A stretch of DNA of 64,000 nt from the NCBI GenBank assembly GCA_964017145.1, contig OZ024846.1, positions 1,488,001-1,552,000 on the forward strand, in the 5' to 3' direction. This document shows, piece by piece, positions 10,525 to 22,271 of this stretch (position 1 is its first letter; each line of letters begins with the position of its first letter). A program made the position numbers and the translations under genes. This stretch comes from Agrocybe praecox (Eukaryota > Basidiomycota > Agaricomycetes > Agaricales > Agrocybaceae). The notes under the pieces were generated by a model. That model made no database searches. It saw only the letters and a program-made list of their open reading frames with translations, and was not told the origin of the DNA.

Positions 10525-13500
10525 ATGACCCATCTGACGAATTCACGCAGGACACTTCAAGGCACCTAAGGATTCTACAGGCCAACCTCTGCCACTCCGA
10601 CCCAGCGCATCTACACCTTCTAAACGACAAAGCGGCACACGAATGGGACATACTAGCAATACAAGAACCACACACAACTTACTTCCAGTCCATCCGCACA
10701 CCTAACGGTTTTTGACAAATCTATCCAGATAGCAAACTTCGACAAAGAGAAAAGGCCAGATCTGCGATATGGGTCAACTCCGCTATCAGCACCAACTCCT
10801 GGAAAGCGATTGACATCCCGGGAACTGTCGACATCACAGCCGTACAACTGGAAGGTGAATACGGTGTATTGACTATATTCAATATCTACAACAGCTGCAC
10901 CGACAACAAAGCCGAACGCGCGCTAGACCGGTACCTCGACACACACAAAAATGAAATATTCGGACAAGGCAAAAATGTGATTTGGTGCGGCGACTTCAAT
11001 CGCCATCACCCGCTATGGGACGACGATGCAGACGACCGGTTGTTCACCTCTAATGCGATGGAAGCTTCCCTACGACTCATCCAGCTCCTAGCCAAATGGG
11101 ACATGTCAATGCTCCTGCCCAAAGGGATCCCAACACTGCAACATTGGGTGACGAACAAGTACTCTAGACCCGACAATGTATTCGGGACGAAGGAGCTTAT
11201 GGATCAAGTGGTCAAATGCGACACTCTTCCCGAACGACGACCAGTCAAGACAGACCACATCCCAATTGCGCTAATTCTCGATATCTCAAAAACACCAGCA
11301 CCAACCACACCAATCAAAAACTTCCGAATGACTGACTGGACAGCATTCCGAGAAGAGCTTGACAGAAGAATCGAAAAAGCACCGGTGTGGACGGATATCC
11401 ATGATGAAAACGAGTTCAATAGGCAAGTTGAGACACTAACAACCATAATTCAGGAAACCATCGAAGCAAAGGTGCCGCTCAGCAAGCCCAACTCTCTATC
11501 GAAAAGATGGTGGACGAAGGAGCTTGACCAGATGAAGAAGGAGGGTAACCGACTAAGTAGAACCTCATACAAGTTCAGAGCCCTTCCCGACCACCACTCA
11601 CACCATGAATACAAGGAACATAGAAAGATTTTCGCAGACGCCATAACTAGAGCTAAGAGACAGCATTGGGAAGATTTTCTCGAAGAAGCGACCGAAAGAG
11701 AAATGCGGATTGCAAACAAGTTCATAAAAGAGCCAGTCGGCGATGGAGGTCGACCCAGGATACCCACTCTCAAAGTCAGCACACCAGAAGGCCAGAAGGA
11801 GGTGTCCTCCAACGAGGAGAAGGCCAGAGCTATCGCCACATCTTTCTTCCCGCCAAAACCTGCAGATTCGAACATACCTAGAGACCCTCAATATCCGCCC
11901 CCACTGAAGGCCTCCTTGCCCATCACCCAGATGCGGGTGGCAGCACATGCGAAATCATTATCACCATGGAAGGCCCCAGGCCTAGACGGTATCTCCAACT
12001 CGGTCATAAGAGAATGTGCTGACGAATTATCCCCCCATCTAGCTCGAATATACACAGCAGCCATCGAACTCAACCTATATCACCAATCATGGAGAGACTC
12101 TATCACATGCGTCCTCAAGAAGCCAGGCAAGCCCGACTACCAGGTACCTAAAGCCTACAGGCCGATTGCCCTGCTATCAACCATGGCGAAACTGCTCTCC
12201 GCAATTGTCGCTGACAACATGTCTCGATTGATCGAACAATACAAATTACTACCAAACAACCACTTCGGAGGAAGACCAGGCCGCACAACCACCGATGCGC
12301 TACACTACCTCATACACCGGATAAAGTCAGCATGGCGTAACGGCAAAGTGGTATCAGTCCTATTCCTCGACGTCGAAGGCGCATTTCCGAATGCAGTTAC
12401 CGACCGTGTACTTCACAACCTACGAAAACGAAGAATACCTGAACCATACGTGCAGATGATTGACAGCATGCTCAAGAACAGAAGGACAAAGCTTCGATTC
12501 GATGATTTTCTTTCTGAATTTCGGGCCATAGATAATGGTATAGGGCAGGGTTGCCCACTTTCAATGATCATTTATATTCTCTATAATGCAGACTTACTAA
12601 CCATACCAGAAGGTGACGACGAAGATGCGATTGGATATGTTGACGACGCAATTCTCATAGCTATCGGCAACTCATTTCAAGAGACAGTCGACAAACTCAA
12701 AGACATGATGGTTCGTGAGGGAGGGGGCTTCCAATGGTCCTCGGAACACAACTCACGTTTCAAAATCACCAAAGTCGCAGTCATGCACATGTCTCAAGGA
12801 ACTGGTCGAAAAGAAGACGGCACCAAAGCCAAGTTACACGAGCTAGCACCACCTCTGATCCTACGTGGCACTACCATAGAGGCCGTCAAGACATACAAGT
12901 ACCTCGGCGTACTAATTGACCCAGAACTGCGCTGGAAAGCCCAAACTATGCGTGCGGTCGAAAAAGCGACCAAATGGGTAATGCTATTCAAAAGACTGAC
13001 AAAACCTTCTACAGGAGTACGACTCAAGCTGATGCGACAGCTGTACCTTGCAGTTGGGGTGCCAAAAATGACCTACACATTAGATGTCTGGTACACCCCT
13101 CCCCACAAGAGAGTTGGCAAGAAAAGGAACAGTGGATCAGTGACCGCTTTGCGACTAATGACAAAAATTCAAAGAATGGCAACCATTGCAATAACGGGAG
13201 CATTACGCTCGACAGCAACAGACACCCTAGATGCACACGCCAACATCCCACCTACCGCAGTGATGTTGCGATATATATGTAGACGAGCACTAATCCGACT
13301 CTGTACAATAGATAAATCACACCCCCTGCATTACCACACAGCTAACCCAACAAAGATACGACCAAAACCTCAGCCCCATGAAGCACCAATCACCAAATTG
13401 AGAAGAATATTCGACATTGACCCAGCAAAGGTCGAAAAGATAGGCAGGCCCACCTACAACATCACGGACGGCAGGATGTTCAACACCACAATTCACGCAA

Positions 13501-14516
13501 CAAGGGAGGATTCCCTGGACGCAGAGGCACGAGATGACGCATCAACGAAGATCTTCACAGACGGCTCAGGTTTTCAAGGAGGAGCAGGAGCAGCAGCTGT
13601 CATCTACATGAATGGATCCAACAACCCTACTGGCACGCTCAGGTGCCATCTCGGAAAACTAACAGATCACTCCACCTATGAGGGCGAGGCGGTAGGTCTG
13701 ATACTGGCGGTATGGCTAATACGAATCTATTGCAAGGACCGGATAGGCAACGAAGCCATCAGCATCTACTCTGATTGTCAGAGCGCGATCAACACAGTAT
13801 ATGACATGAAACCGGGGCCTGGTCAGTATCTGTTTAACGAATTTCATAAACTTATTGCCCCTTTCAAAAACACAGGGAATAATGTCTCCAAATTCACGAT
13901 CAACTGGATCTCAGCTCACAGTGAGGTCAACGGCAACGAGCAAGTCGATAAAGAAGCAAAGGAGGCCGCATTAGGCAACTCAACACCAAAAATCTTCCTA
14001 CCTCCTATACTCAGACGACCACTCCTGTTAGGCAAATCGGCACTCCTCCAAAAAGCGAAGGAAGCACGTACAGTAGAATGGAAGGCTCTATGGGAAACCT
14101 CCCCTCGAAAGAAAAGGATGAAGACCATAGACAAGGACTTCCCACACTCGAAATTTAGCAAAATCGCCAATGACCTAACAAGAAAGCAGGCCAGCATACT
14201 AATCCAGATGCGCACTGGACACCTACCACTTAATGACTACCTGTTCAAAAGAAAACTCGCACCCTCACCAAATTGCACTATGTGCCCGGACGGAAGGAGA
14301 GAAACGCTAGAACACATACTGAAGGAATGCCCGGCATACAGAAAACAAAGAACAAAGTTGCGAAAAGCTATGCAGGGAAGAAGCCTTGCCACCCACTCGG
14401 CACTACTCTCAGACCCAAAACGAGCCAAAATGATAGTCAACTTCATTGAAGAAACCAAAAGATGGACCACAGGATACATGAGGGGTCCCACCCAAAGCTT
14501 CGTAGACACCCACTAA
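10521..14516 (+). pseudogene. LINE family 1 ORF2: AP-endonuclease, reverse transcriptase, RNase H, with a single internal TGA
   Basis: One frame runs 1331 codons with a single stop, TGA at 10713-10715 (codon 65, after RTPNGF). Domains in order: AP-type endonuclease (ILQANLCHSD; AIQEPHT; WCGDFNRHHPLW; KTDHIPIAL), reverse transcriptase (FLDVEGAF; GIGQGCPLS; catalytic YVDD at 12636-12647, about residue 706), RNase H (FTDGSG; YEGEAVGL; YSDCQSA; SAHSEVNGNEQVDKEAK), then a C-terminal zinc-binding motif CTMCPDGRRETLEHILKEC. All catalytic residues I can check are present. The stop could be a CGA-to-TGA change, since every domain after it stays open. Reading on from the ATG at 10869 gives 1215 codons but lacks the start of the endonuclease. 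Probably recently inactivated, though complementation in trans cannot be excluded. Confidence 0.92.
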
Positions 14517-14938
14517 CTAACTAACTCTACAGCCACACCTTGAACGACAACCACCAAGACCGACACGACCCACCCAACCCCGCGACGACACCATCTCACA
14601 TACCACATCCTCAAGATAACGTCGCCGCCCCAACAAGCTGCATCTTCCTAAAGCAGCTGGGTGAACAAACCAGCAATCAAGGCCGAAATCTGGCCTACAC
14701 CGGGGCATGCCTCGCCCCGTCCTCCCTCTAAACAGTGGAGTCGAAAACGGTGTTTCCTTGCCGGGGTCGAAGGGGGAGCGAGTGCCACGGGCACGCCTCC
14801 TTTGATTGCTGAGACTCGCTGGGGGGAACTCCTTAGACGGGCATTGGGGCCTCGTAGTTGTAAAGTAGAGAAAGGCCAATGTCTATATTAGAGTATTCTA
14901 ACCGACAATAAACCCCATTACAAAAAATTAGTTAGTAA

Positions 14939-15424
14939 ATCATGCTACAACAAATTCAGGATGGAATAATCATATGGCCATCCCACAGTGAGCATTTTGT
15001 TAAAGGATGCAGCAAAGAACATCCGGTAAGCTAATATACAATACCTATTATCTATCATACTTCCCACTACCGAAGTGCTGTCTTCGAAAGGAATATGTAT
15101 TGGTGATAAATACATCTTGACCAACTTGTTTAACTGGATGATACTTACCTACATAAGTTTCTCGCCCAAGATATACGAAAATACAAGTTCACCGAGCATT
15201 CATCTTAGAGACTCATAATATTTTAGTTATCTCGATTCTCGCTTTGAGATAAGAATAACCGCTACTCAAAATAGAAAGTGTACACCAAATGGGGTAATTC
15301 AATAGTCGACGTTCACGTTCACGTTCATGTTATGTGGACTTAGCTAATATGTTCCAGCCATGCTTATAAAGAATTTAGGGAATAATGTCGTTGTTCTATT
15401 GTCCTCGACCTGCTAATTCATATT
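14939..15424. other. No gene seen
   Basis: AT-rich flank of the family 1 LINE insertion, continuous with 8740-8908 before that insertion. Only a short GTTCAC triplication near 15308-15330 stands out. Confidence 0.5.
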
Positions 15425-15590
15425 ATGCCACAACGTACAAAGGAAGATGTCAAAGCATGCCGCAAGAAGTACCAAAAGAGCTATTACAAGAAGTAAGTAT
15501 CATTCTACATGTTGTGTCATACCTATTCTCACTGGTATACTGTAGCAACATCTTTCAAGAACGCAAAAAAAATAGAGAACGAGCTCGAAG
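15425..15590 (+). pseudogene. 5' gene fragment, two exons, basic N-terminus
   Basis: ATG at 15425 starts MPQRTKEDVKACRKKYQK, spliced at 15493-15545 (gtaagt...tgtag, 53 bp) into NIFQERKKNRERARR, with a donor gtgagt at 15591. The product is very rich in Lys/Arg, like the N-terminal exons of several multicopy basidiomycete genes. The putative second intron has received a MITE (15618-16445) and no convincing downstream exon follows; the pieces at 16560-16620 are too short to judge. Probably a gene start cut off by transposon activity. No function assigned. Confidence 0.45.
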
Positions 15591-15617
15591 GTGAGTCAAT
15601 CCGCTGGCCATCGAGTT

Positions 15618-16445
15618 CAGCCTTGTCTGTGAAAATCATGTATGAAAAGTGACTAGTTGCCTAAAGTACTTGATGCATCCAGGCTGGTAACTGCCTTGCA
15701 GCCTAAAATGGCCTACAGCCAGCATATGTGACTATATGTGACTATAGGTGACCATAGTTATGTGACTGTGATTGATGGGATCAAAATCCATGCACATGAC
15801 TTTTTGCTTGCCTCTATTTACATGTTTGGGCTCCACTCATATGTTTTTATGGCCTCAAATACAAACAAATAATAAATAATGATATCAGCAGGCAGGGGCA
15901 GGCATGATACAAGACAAACAAGGCCTTTGAGTGACATCACATCTAAACAACCCAATAAGGCAAGAGGACCTTGGACTTCGAGATTTTGAGATAAAGGCCT
16001 TTCATGCATGATAGATGGGACCAAGACATGACCAAATAAGATCAAATCTATTTTTAGAACAGAACTATTTTTAGACCGAATCTATTTTTAGAACACTTTA
16101 CATATTTGGTTAGTTCAAGCCTAAAACAGTATAGCACACATTTTTTGATGATTTTAGAATTTATTTTTGGCCTGCTATAAATATTTCAATCTTTTATTTT
16201 GATTTGTATCCAGCTTTCCGCAGATGTTTTGCATTTTGTGGCTGAACCGTTGATGGTTATGTAATCAAAAATATTTAGCATGATCCCTGAATTTTTCTCT
16301 ACGCAACCATATAAAAATGTCACATGACTTTGGCCTACTGTCACCCACAGTCACTCTTATAGGTGGTAGGCAGTTAGCAGCCTGGATGCATCAAGTACTT
16401 CAGACAACTAGTCAAAACTCATGCATGACGTTCACAGATACTAGT
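15618..16445. mobile_element. hAT MITE, 0.8 kb family, complete copy
   Basis: Terminal inverted repeats of about 70 bp (left starts CAGCCTTGTCTGTGAAAATC; right, reversed, ACTAGTATCTGTGAACGTC; both continue with GTACTTGATGCATCCAGGCT). Flanks ATCGAGTT (15610-15617) and GTCGAGTT (16446-16453) match at 7 of 8, as for a hAT target duplication. The core TTTTTGCTTGCCTCTATTTA is shared by all family copies. No coding capacity. Confidence 0.85.
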
Positions 16446-16471
16446 GTCGAGTTACCTATTGTATACCTATT

Positions 16472-16710
16472 GGGCAAGGGCTTTAAGTTCCGGCTAACTC
16501 AAGTGACTTAATATATTTTATTATCCTTTTCTCTTGGTCAGGGATGATCTATTATGTCATGGAGAGAACAGCAAGCGCAGATTGAAGTGGATGAGGCAGA
16601 ATCCAAGAGCTTTGGGCAAGGGCCTTAAGTCCAGGCTGATTCTAGCGACTTAATACATTTTACTATCATTTTTGCTCGGTCAGGGATGACCTATCATGTC
16701 ATGGAGAGAA
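16472..16710. repeat. Two direct repeats, period 142 bp
   Basis: 16472-16568 and 16614-16710 are diverged copies (GGGCAAGGGCYTTAAGTYC ... ATGTCATGGAGAGAA) separated by a 45-bp spacer. A short local duplication of possible exon/intron sequence from the fragment gene at 15425; role unknown. Confidence 0.7.
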
Positions 16711-16874
16711 GGGATATATTCACTATAGGCCACTAACTTAAATATACATGTGAAACATAACATAACTATGAATTATGTTAAACATATGCATAAGCAAGGG
16801 AGAAGTGACGGGGATAGCCAAAAAGAGCGAATGAAAACAATATCAGAGTGTCGAAGCCAAATCATTAGAGTATT

Positions 16875-18278
16875 CTAGCGAACATGTGCACGGCGAATAG
16901 CATTAGGAGTTCCAGAATGATCAAGGTCAAATGGGTTCTTGAGGACAAAGCCCAACTGTGTGGAAGAGACCTCGCCGCTGAAGTCCGAGAACTGAGTGTC
17001 AAAATCACTGTCAGTTGGCCTGAGATTTCTGGAAGATTCAGGTTGATGAGACGATGCAAAGTTGGTGCTGTAGTCCATAGAGTAATGCTGAACGTCAACG
17101 GAAGACTTTCCATCAGATTCGGAGTCACTAATGACAATGACTCTGAGCTTGCGTCCTCGAGGGCGTTTTGGAGTGGCTGGAGGTGTCACTGGGGGCGTAG
17201 CTGGAAGTCCACTTGGTCTGGCTGGGCTGTTACCGGGAGTTCGTGGCAGAATTACTTGCAGTGGTGGAGTTGAGAAGCGAGGAGGTGAAAAGACGGCAGT
17301 ACGATATTCAGCTTCAACTGAATAGGGAGGAGGTGCTTCATTGTCTGAGTCCATTGCATGCGATGGTACATGAGCCATTCGCGTGCGTGCAGCACTGGCA
17401 GGTGGGATGGTTACTTGAGCCTGACGTGCCGTGGAAGGAAGTACGGGGTCTGGAATTACTGGCAAAGTTGATAGAAGCTCGGAGACGGAGATAGATGGGG
17501 TTGGGGTTGGGGGTCGTCCACTGATGCTCGTGAATGCGTGTCCTGCACCGCTAAAGACATTGTCACAGGACAGCTGGATAGCCTTACCATAGTAGCAGGT
17601 GGTGTACTGTGCCATTTCAATCAATTCGGCAGTAACGTGTAACGGACCATCAAAATCTGCCAAAATATGACACGTGTAACGCCTCAATGAGCGGTATGCC
17701 GAAAGTTTCTCGGCATGAGAGGCCTAATTTGGTAATTTTTTGAGATTTTTGACTCAAAAAGTTGCCGAAAAGGGCTAATGTAACACTAAAAATTTCTCCC
17801 TGCCGAAACCATAATTTCGGCAGGCATGTAACAGGTAACATGGCCTGCTGAATTGATCGAAATGACACAGTAATAGTCCTTGGCCTCAGCCCATGAACAC
17901 AAGGAAAGTTGGCATGAGTTTGATACACCTTGAAGTGACTTGTGAGCAAGTCCCCTATTGTGAGCAAGTCAGAATAAAAGTAATGAATAGTTTCTTAGCA
18001 TCAATACAGCGTACCAGTTGTTGAAAATGCCGACCTCCGATCCCCGTGTAACAACATAATACTTGTTTGTGCAACTGGCAGGAATAAACACAAGTTCGTC
18101 TGGGGAGATGACTTGAGTCGTTGACGTGTTGAGGTTGGAGACGCTCCCAGCTACCCTGGCTGGCAGGAGAGATATACCATTTGAAGGCACTGGGTAGGAA
18201 AGAATAAGCACGGATATAGATATTGATGAATCTGCAAATGGACTTACCAGGCCTGCTGGCAGGGTTGACTCTGTGCAT
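16875..18278 (-). CDS. Hypothetical protein with RNase H1 N-terminal-like domain and disordered tail
   Basis: Exon 1 begins at the ATG at 18276-18278 (an in-frame ATG also exists at 18360-18362) and ends at 18248. Introns 18190-18247 (58 bp) and 17955-18014 (60 bp) have clean GT-AG ends. The spliced reading gives KYYVVTRGSEVGIFNNW, then GVSNSCQLSLCSWAEAKDYY, the signature of the RNase H1 N-terminal/caulimovirus P6-type domain that binds RNA-DNA hybrids. A third intron must lie between about 17870 and 17661 (acceptor TTTGGCAG near 17661), but its donor is unclear. The last exon (17660-16875) encodes a Pro/Ser/Thr-rich, probably disordered tail with PRTPGNSPARPSG and an acidic VISDSESDG motif. 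No RNase H catalytic domain follows. It is divergent to gene G. Domain call from memory. Confidence 0.6.
17662..17875. repeat. Hairpin-rich intron sequence, possible small insertion
   Basis: Within the third intron of the minus-strand gene are two mini-hairpins, CTGCCGAAA...TTTCGGCAGG near 17806-17832 and ATGCCGAAAG...CTCGGCAT near 17697-17720, in mirrored positions, with TGTAAC-type sequence outside each. This resembles a small foldback element, but no target duplication was found. Confidence 0.3.
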
Positions 18279-18766
18279 GAGAGGATGTACTGTGTAGTAG
18301 AAAAATTGCGAGGTGGTAGTATGCGATGCTGGAATGAAACAAGCCCGTCGGATGAGGCCCAAAACAGGACACCTTATATCGCAGAAATGCGGCTTGACAT
18401 GTTTTTCTCACCAAGCTATCGTGGGCATAAACGTTTCAAAACTTGTTTACATTTTACGAGATTCATTCCGCCACTTTTCTCCTATTGATATAAACTATAA
18501 GCAAGTGTTCTAGGAACACAAACTAAATAATGTAAGAGAGGCAAGACATTCAATATTAAATTTAGATGGGCATAGTAGAGAAACAATTGGGGATCTTACC
18601 TTTACAGTCGGACCATATAACATGGCGGGTCTGTCCAAATTATGCTGTTGAATTTTTTTTATGTGAGTCTCCGTTAATTGTACCTACTTAAAAACTCATA
18701 CTCACCTGTTTCTCAGATTGTATTTCAAACGGATCATGTAAGGAATTTCTGATCGGCGAGAAGCCT

Positions 18767-21066
18767 ATGCACACTGCCGCCATTCAGAATGGAACTACCG
18801 CAGACGCTTTAGCTGACATCTTCCGCCGTTACTTCAAATGGTACCCTGTAGAGCTTGATCACAACATGGAGCCAACACCCGAGGCTTTGGCAGCCGTGGA
18901 CGACAATGCAGCAGATCCAGATCCAGATATCACAGACCTCGAGAATTTATCAGAAGAAGAACGTGAAAAAGAGCAGGCAAGGTTAGAAGGGAGACACAAA
19001 CTCATCAATTTTCGCAGAGGGGTGAGTCCCTCGATTCTAGACGCAAAAGTACAAGTCCACTAATATCTATAAATAGCAAATTAAGCGATGGCTTACCTAT
19101 CAGTACATCAAAGATCAAAATAACGGCGTCAAAGAGTCTGACCCCCACAATCCCAACCATCATCTTTGTCAAAAACTCATTGGACTCCCTCCCATTCGAC
19201 CTCGCCTCAAAACTCCGGTCAACATGTGGCGAAAGTCTAACAACGCATTAGTCGATGCCGAGGTTAAGTCTCGCATTGAACTGGAAGGAATCACATGCAA
19301 GATGTTGGTTGCTTTCCGGGATCATGTTGCCCGAGAGATGTTCAAGAGGTTGGGAGAAGATGAGCAAGAGTCATGGAAATTGGCAGCAGAGCAGGATCAT
19401 GAAGAGCAGATGAGGGAGTGGAGGCTGAAGACAGAAGGTCTGCTGTCTACAAACCTCGCTGATTGCCAAAAGTAAGTACTTTCTTTATCCTTTGTCATCT
19501 CTTTTTGATTTCTTTCAGATGCATTCAAGGGTTGGTCAACTTCTCTCAGCCTATCCTGGACCTTATCTGTAAAGCTACAGGATGGAAGGCGACACTCATC
19601 ATTGGTGGTTCAGAGCCCGCTCACGGTGGACAACTTAATATCATCAGGTATCGTACATGGTTGGTTTGGCTATTTTCGCAACTTATGCTGACCTTTTTTT
19701 CTTTAGTGTTCACTCTGGTACGACCTCCGGCGAAATCAAGATGAATTTTGGCCGTGCTACACAAAATTCCTACAAGAAATTGGTTGTCCCTTTGTTTGGT
19801 CGATTTCTCCAAATGTGTTACAGTAAGTTTCATTGATTTTTTCTCCTACTTTATCTAATGACAAGTCTAGCACCCAAAGAATGTCGAGCTCAAGTGTTAC
19901 CTGAGGATGCCCAGCTAGACTGTCTGGAATCCGTGGACCTAGGAGAAGAAGGTGCTATGCTCGACTTCGTTGATGCGCCGACCTGCACCTCAACTGCTGC
20001 ACCTGCACCTGCCCCTGCTAGATCCACCTCCCTCAATCCACCTGCCCCCACTAGATTCACCTCCCTCAACCTACCATGGACCTCTGACACTATGCCGAAC
20101 ATCGATGCTACCCCGAATACCTCCAGCAAAGACCCTCGCACCTCTAACACTGCGCCAAACACATCTAGCGAGGAACTCCTTACTGCTGACGGCACACCGG
20201 TTATCACCAAGGAGAATGTCACTGGGAATACGGACCTTTTCCCTTTGTCAGTGTCTTTTCCTAGTCCCATTATCGAACCTTCCTGTGTCGACAACATCGA
20301 ATCTCCTCTTCAATCCCCAGGACCGAGTCCTCTACCTTCCCCAGGATCCACTCGTGCCTCCTCCCCTGAAAACAGCGCAGTCTCAGTTGCCAATCTTCCA
20401 TGTCACAAAAGGAAAACAACTGATGACAGCAACACCAACGGCTCGACTCCTAAAAGGAGTAGAGTTCTGCGGAGTGCTACATCAGCAGCTTCCTTTGTCC
20501 CAACACCACCACCTTCAAAATCTATTTTGTCCCCGCCCATCATCTTCTCATCCGCTCCCTCTGCTGTACCCGCTCGTTCGCCTACTCGCTCGCCTAACGA
20601 CAATCTTTCTCTCTGGCTTCAAAAAGCACGAAAAATGTTCAAAGACGAATTGCTCGGTGGACCTTGGATGGATTATGTGAAGACTTGGCTCAATTACGAA
20701 AGGTCAAACGTCAGCAGGCTCAACCCAGGAAAGTTAGGCAATACACGACGACCCACCGTGATCAGCGACTGGATCAAATGCGCTTGTTTGCCCACCTATC
20801 ATCCGGTCATTGAAAATGTCAATAAGTACAAAAAGGAGTTTGTCAGTTGGTGGAACGCACTCTACGCGGACATCGATTATAAGGATGATGAAGCCTGGCA
20901 CCGTGCATTTGATATACCCGGTGCCAACAGCGTCCTCAGTCTAGTCACGGGTCTATTTTTTTAGGGAATTCAGTTGCAGAGGCTAGGGGATTCTGCTGAT
21001 AGAAAGGGCTGGCTGGAAATGGTGGAGGGATGCAGAGATATGATACTTTCAGTGCATGACAAGTAG
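18767..21066 (+). pseudogene. Gene G: unrecognised multicopy protein, five exons, amber codon near the 3' end
   Basis: Exons: up to 19021, 19077-19471, 19519-19647, 19707-19822, 19871-20964; introns of 47-59 bp have GT-AG ends and keep frame. The first exon extends upstream of 18767 to an acceptor at about 18718, so the true start is unresolved. The N-terminal half has RRWLTYQY-like and PRLKTPVNMWRKSN segments and charged helices; residues encoded at 19900-20600 are Pro/Ser/Thr-rich and disordered; the C-terminal block (SLWLQKARKMFKDELLGG; DWIKCACLPTYHPVI) is repeated in a paralogue at 36.8 kb. That paralogue has TGG where this copy has TAG (20962-20964), and this frame continues 33 codons past TAG to 21064-21066. 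A nonsense mutation is therefore likely. I do not know its function. Confidence 0.6.
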
Positions 21067-22091
21067 CCCTTGAATTTTTTTAAATCTTTATTTTTGGTAC
21101 ATATTTTGTTATTTCTGTCGTTATTTTCTGTCGTTATTTTATGTTGATTTCTGTTAATATATTTTTCCATCGTTTGAAAACATCGCCGAGTGATATAAAC
21201 ATATATATAATGAGTTTCATTTATTTGTCATACTCTTGGCACATTCTTTTGACATGAGGATCATGATAGATTACAAGTTGGAATAGGGAGGCGTACTATA
21301 TTTTCTTAAGTTGTTATCAATCTTATCTAATCAGAACGAGCAACAGGCAAACATTTATCAGGATCGGATTCTAAGAGAAACCCATTTAGAGGCGTTATTT
21401 GGTCAGAAATAGATGCTATAATGTGTAAAGATAGTGTATTCCACAAGGCAATATACATAATACCATCTATGGACGGATAAACATGTTCACTAAATGTTTA
21501 TCTACCTAATCTAATCAGATAGCACCAAACCAGGCAAACCGAGGTTCTCAAAATAGCCCTAGATTTAATATCTAATCTAATCTGAGAGCCTAGACAGAGC
21601 CGGTCGGCTGACTCATCCGACATAGCCGTAGCACTCGCTTATTTCAAAAATAGCCCAGTGCCCGTTACTATATTTAGATAATAATATTTACAGCGTCATC
21701 CAACTACATCCTCACCAATCCATCCCTCCCCTCCTCCCAATAGACGCGCAGAGGACGCTAGAAATTACAATAAATATATATATCCCTTATGGCGAAGTTT
21801 CCCACGCCAAATGCGCCCCGAACCCATCAAACTGGCCTGCTCGACGTCCAAGTATGCCATTTCGTGCATTTGGTGCGGATGTGGCTGTGTTGGCCTGTGC
21901 CCGCCTTCCTGCCAATGCTGTATATCCCTCTCCCGCCCCCTGAACAGCACATCAGCCTCGGAATGACCCATCCCTGCTCTCTAAAGGCCATTTCCTGCCT
22001 ATACATGCCACCCACGGCACGAAAAGCCACACAATATTGGTGTTTCCATATTAGGCAGGTAGGCAACTGCCCACAGGCATTTATGAGGGCA
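21067..22091. repeat. 3' flank of gene G, shared with a second copy at 37.25-38.17 kb (repeat E)
   Basis: Despite holding no gene, this stretch aligns with 37250-38150: TATCTAATCTAATCTGA, AATCCATCCCTCCCCTCCT, AAGTTTCCCACGC and GGTAGGCAACTGCC occur in the same order. Gene G and its 1.1 kb 3' flank therefore travel together as a repeat. It ends at 22091 with GGCATTTATGAGGGCA, where the 6.9 kb unit begins; the rest of its terminus resumes at 28984. Confidence 0.65.
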
Positions 22092-22271
22092 TGTAACCCA
22101 CTGGGAGATAATGTCCCACGGGAATGACGGGAGAACGTGATGCCCAGAAAACATATCAGCCGCCGCGTAAATTCCCAAAATGTCTTGTACGCCGTCATAG
22201 TTACTAAATATAGTTGCTCTTTTCTGTATTCTTCTCAAAAATTGTTCTATTTACCTTCAAGAGCCTCAACC

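Larger units (their letters stand above)
8909..14926 (+). mobile_element. Full-length LINE, family 1, with 12-bp target duplication
   Basis: ATTAGTTAGTAA stands at 8897-8908 and again at 14927-14938, so the element is exactly bounded at about 6.0 kb. It has a 160 bp 5' leader, ORF1 (gag-like), an overlapping ORF2 (endonuclease, reverse transcriptase, RNase H) and about 410 bp of 3' untranslated sequence ending CATTACAAAAA, so only a very short A tail. The organisation resembles Tad/R1-clade LINEs of fungi. Perfect duplications and long open frames point to a recent insertion. The flanks 8740-8908 and 14939-15400 would be contiguous without it. Confidence 0.93.

Noticed and set aside
22137..22271. 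Longer N-terminus for the CxC5/CxC6 protein starting at 22137
   Set aside because: The extra 45 codons run through inverted-repeat-proximal sequence and look unlike the family, whereas MQLAALHEIL at 22272 fits.
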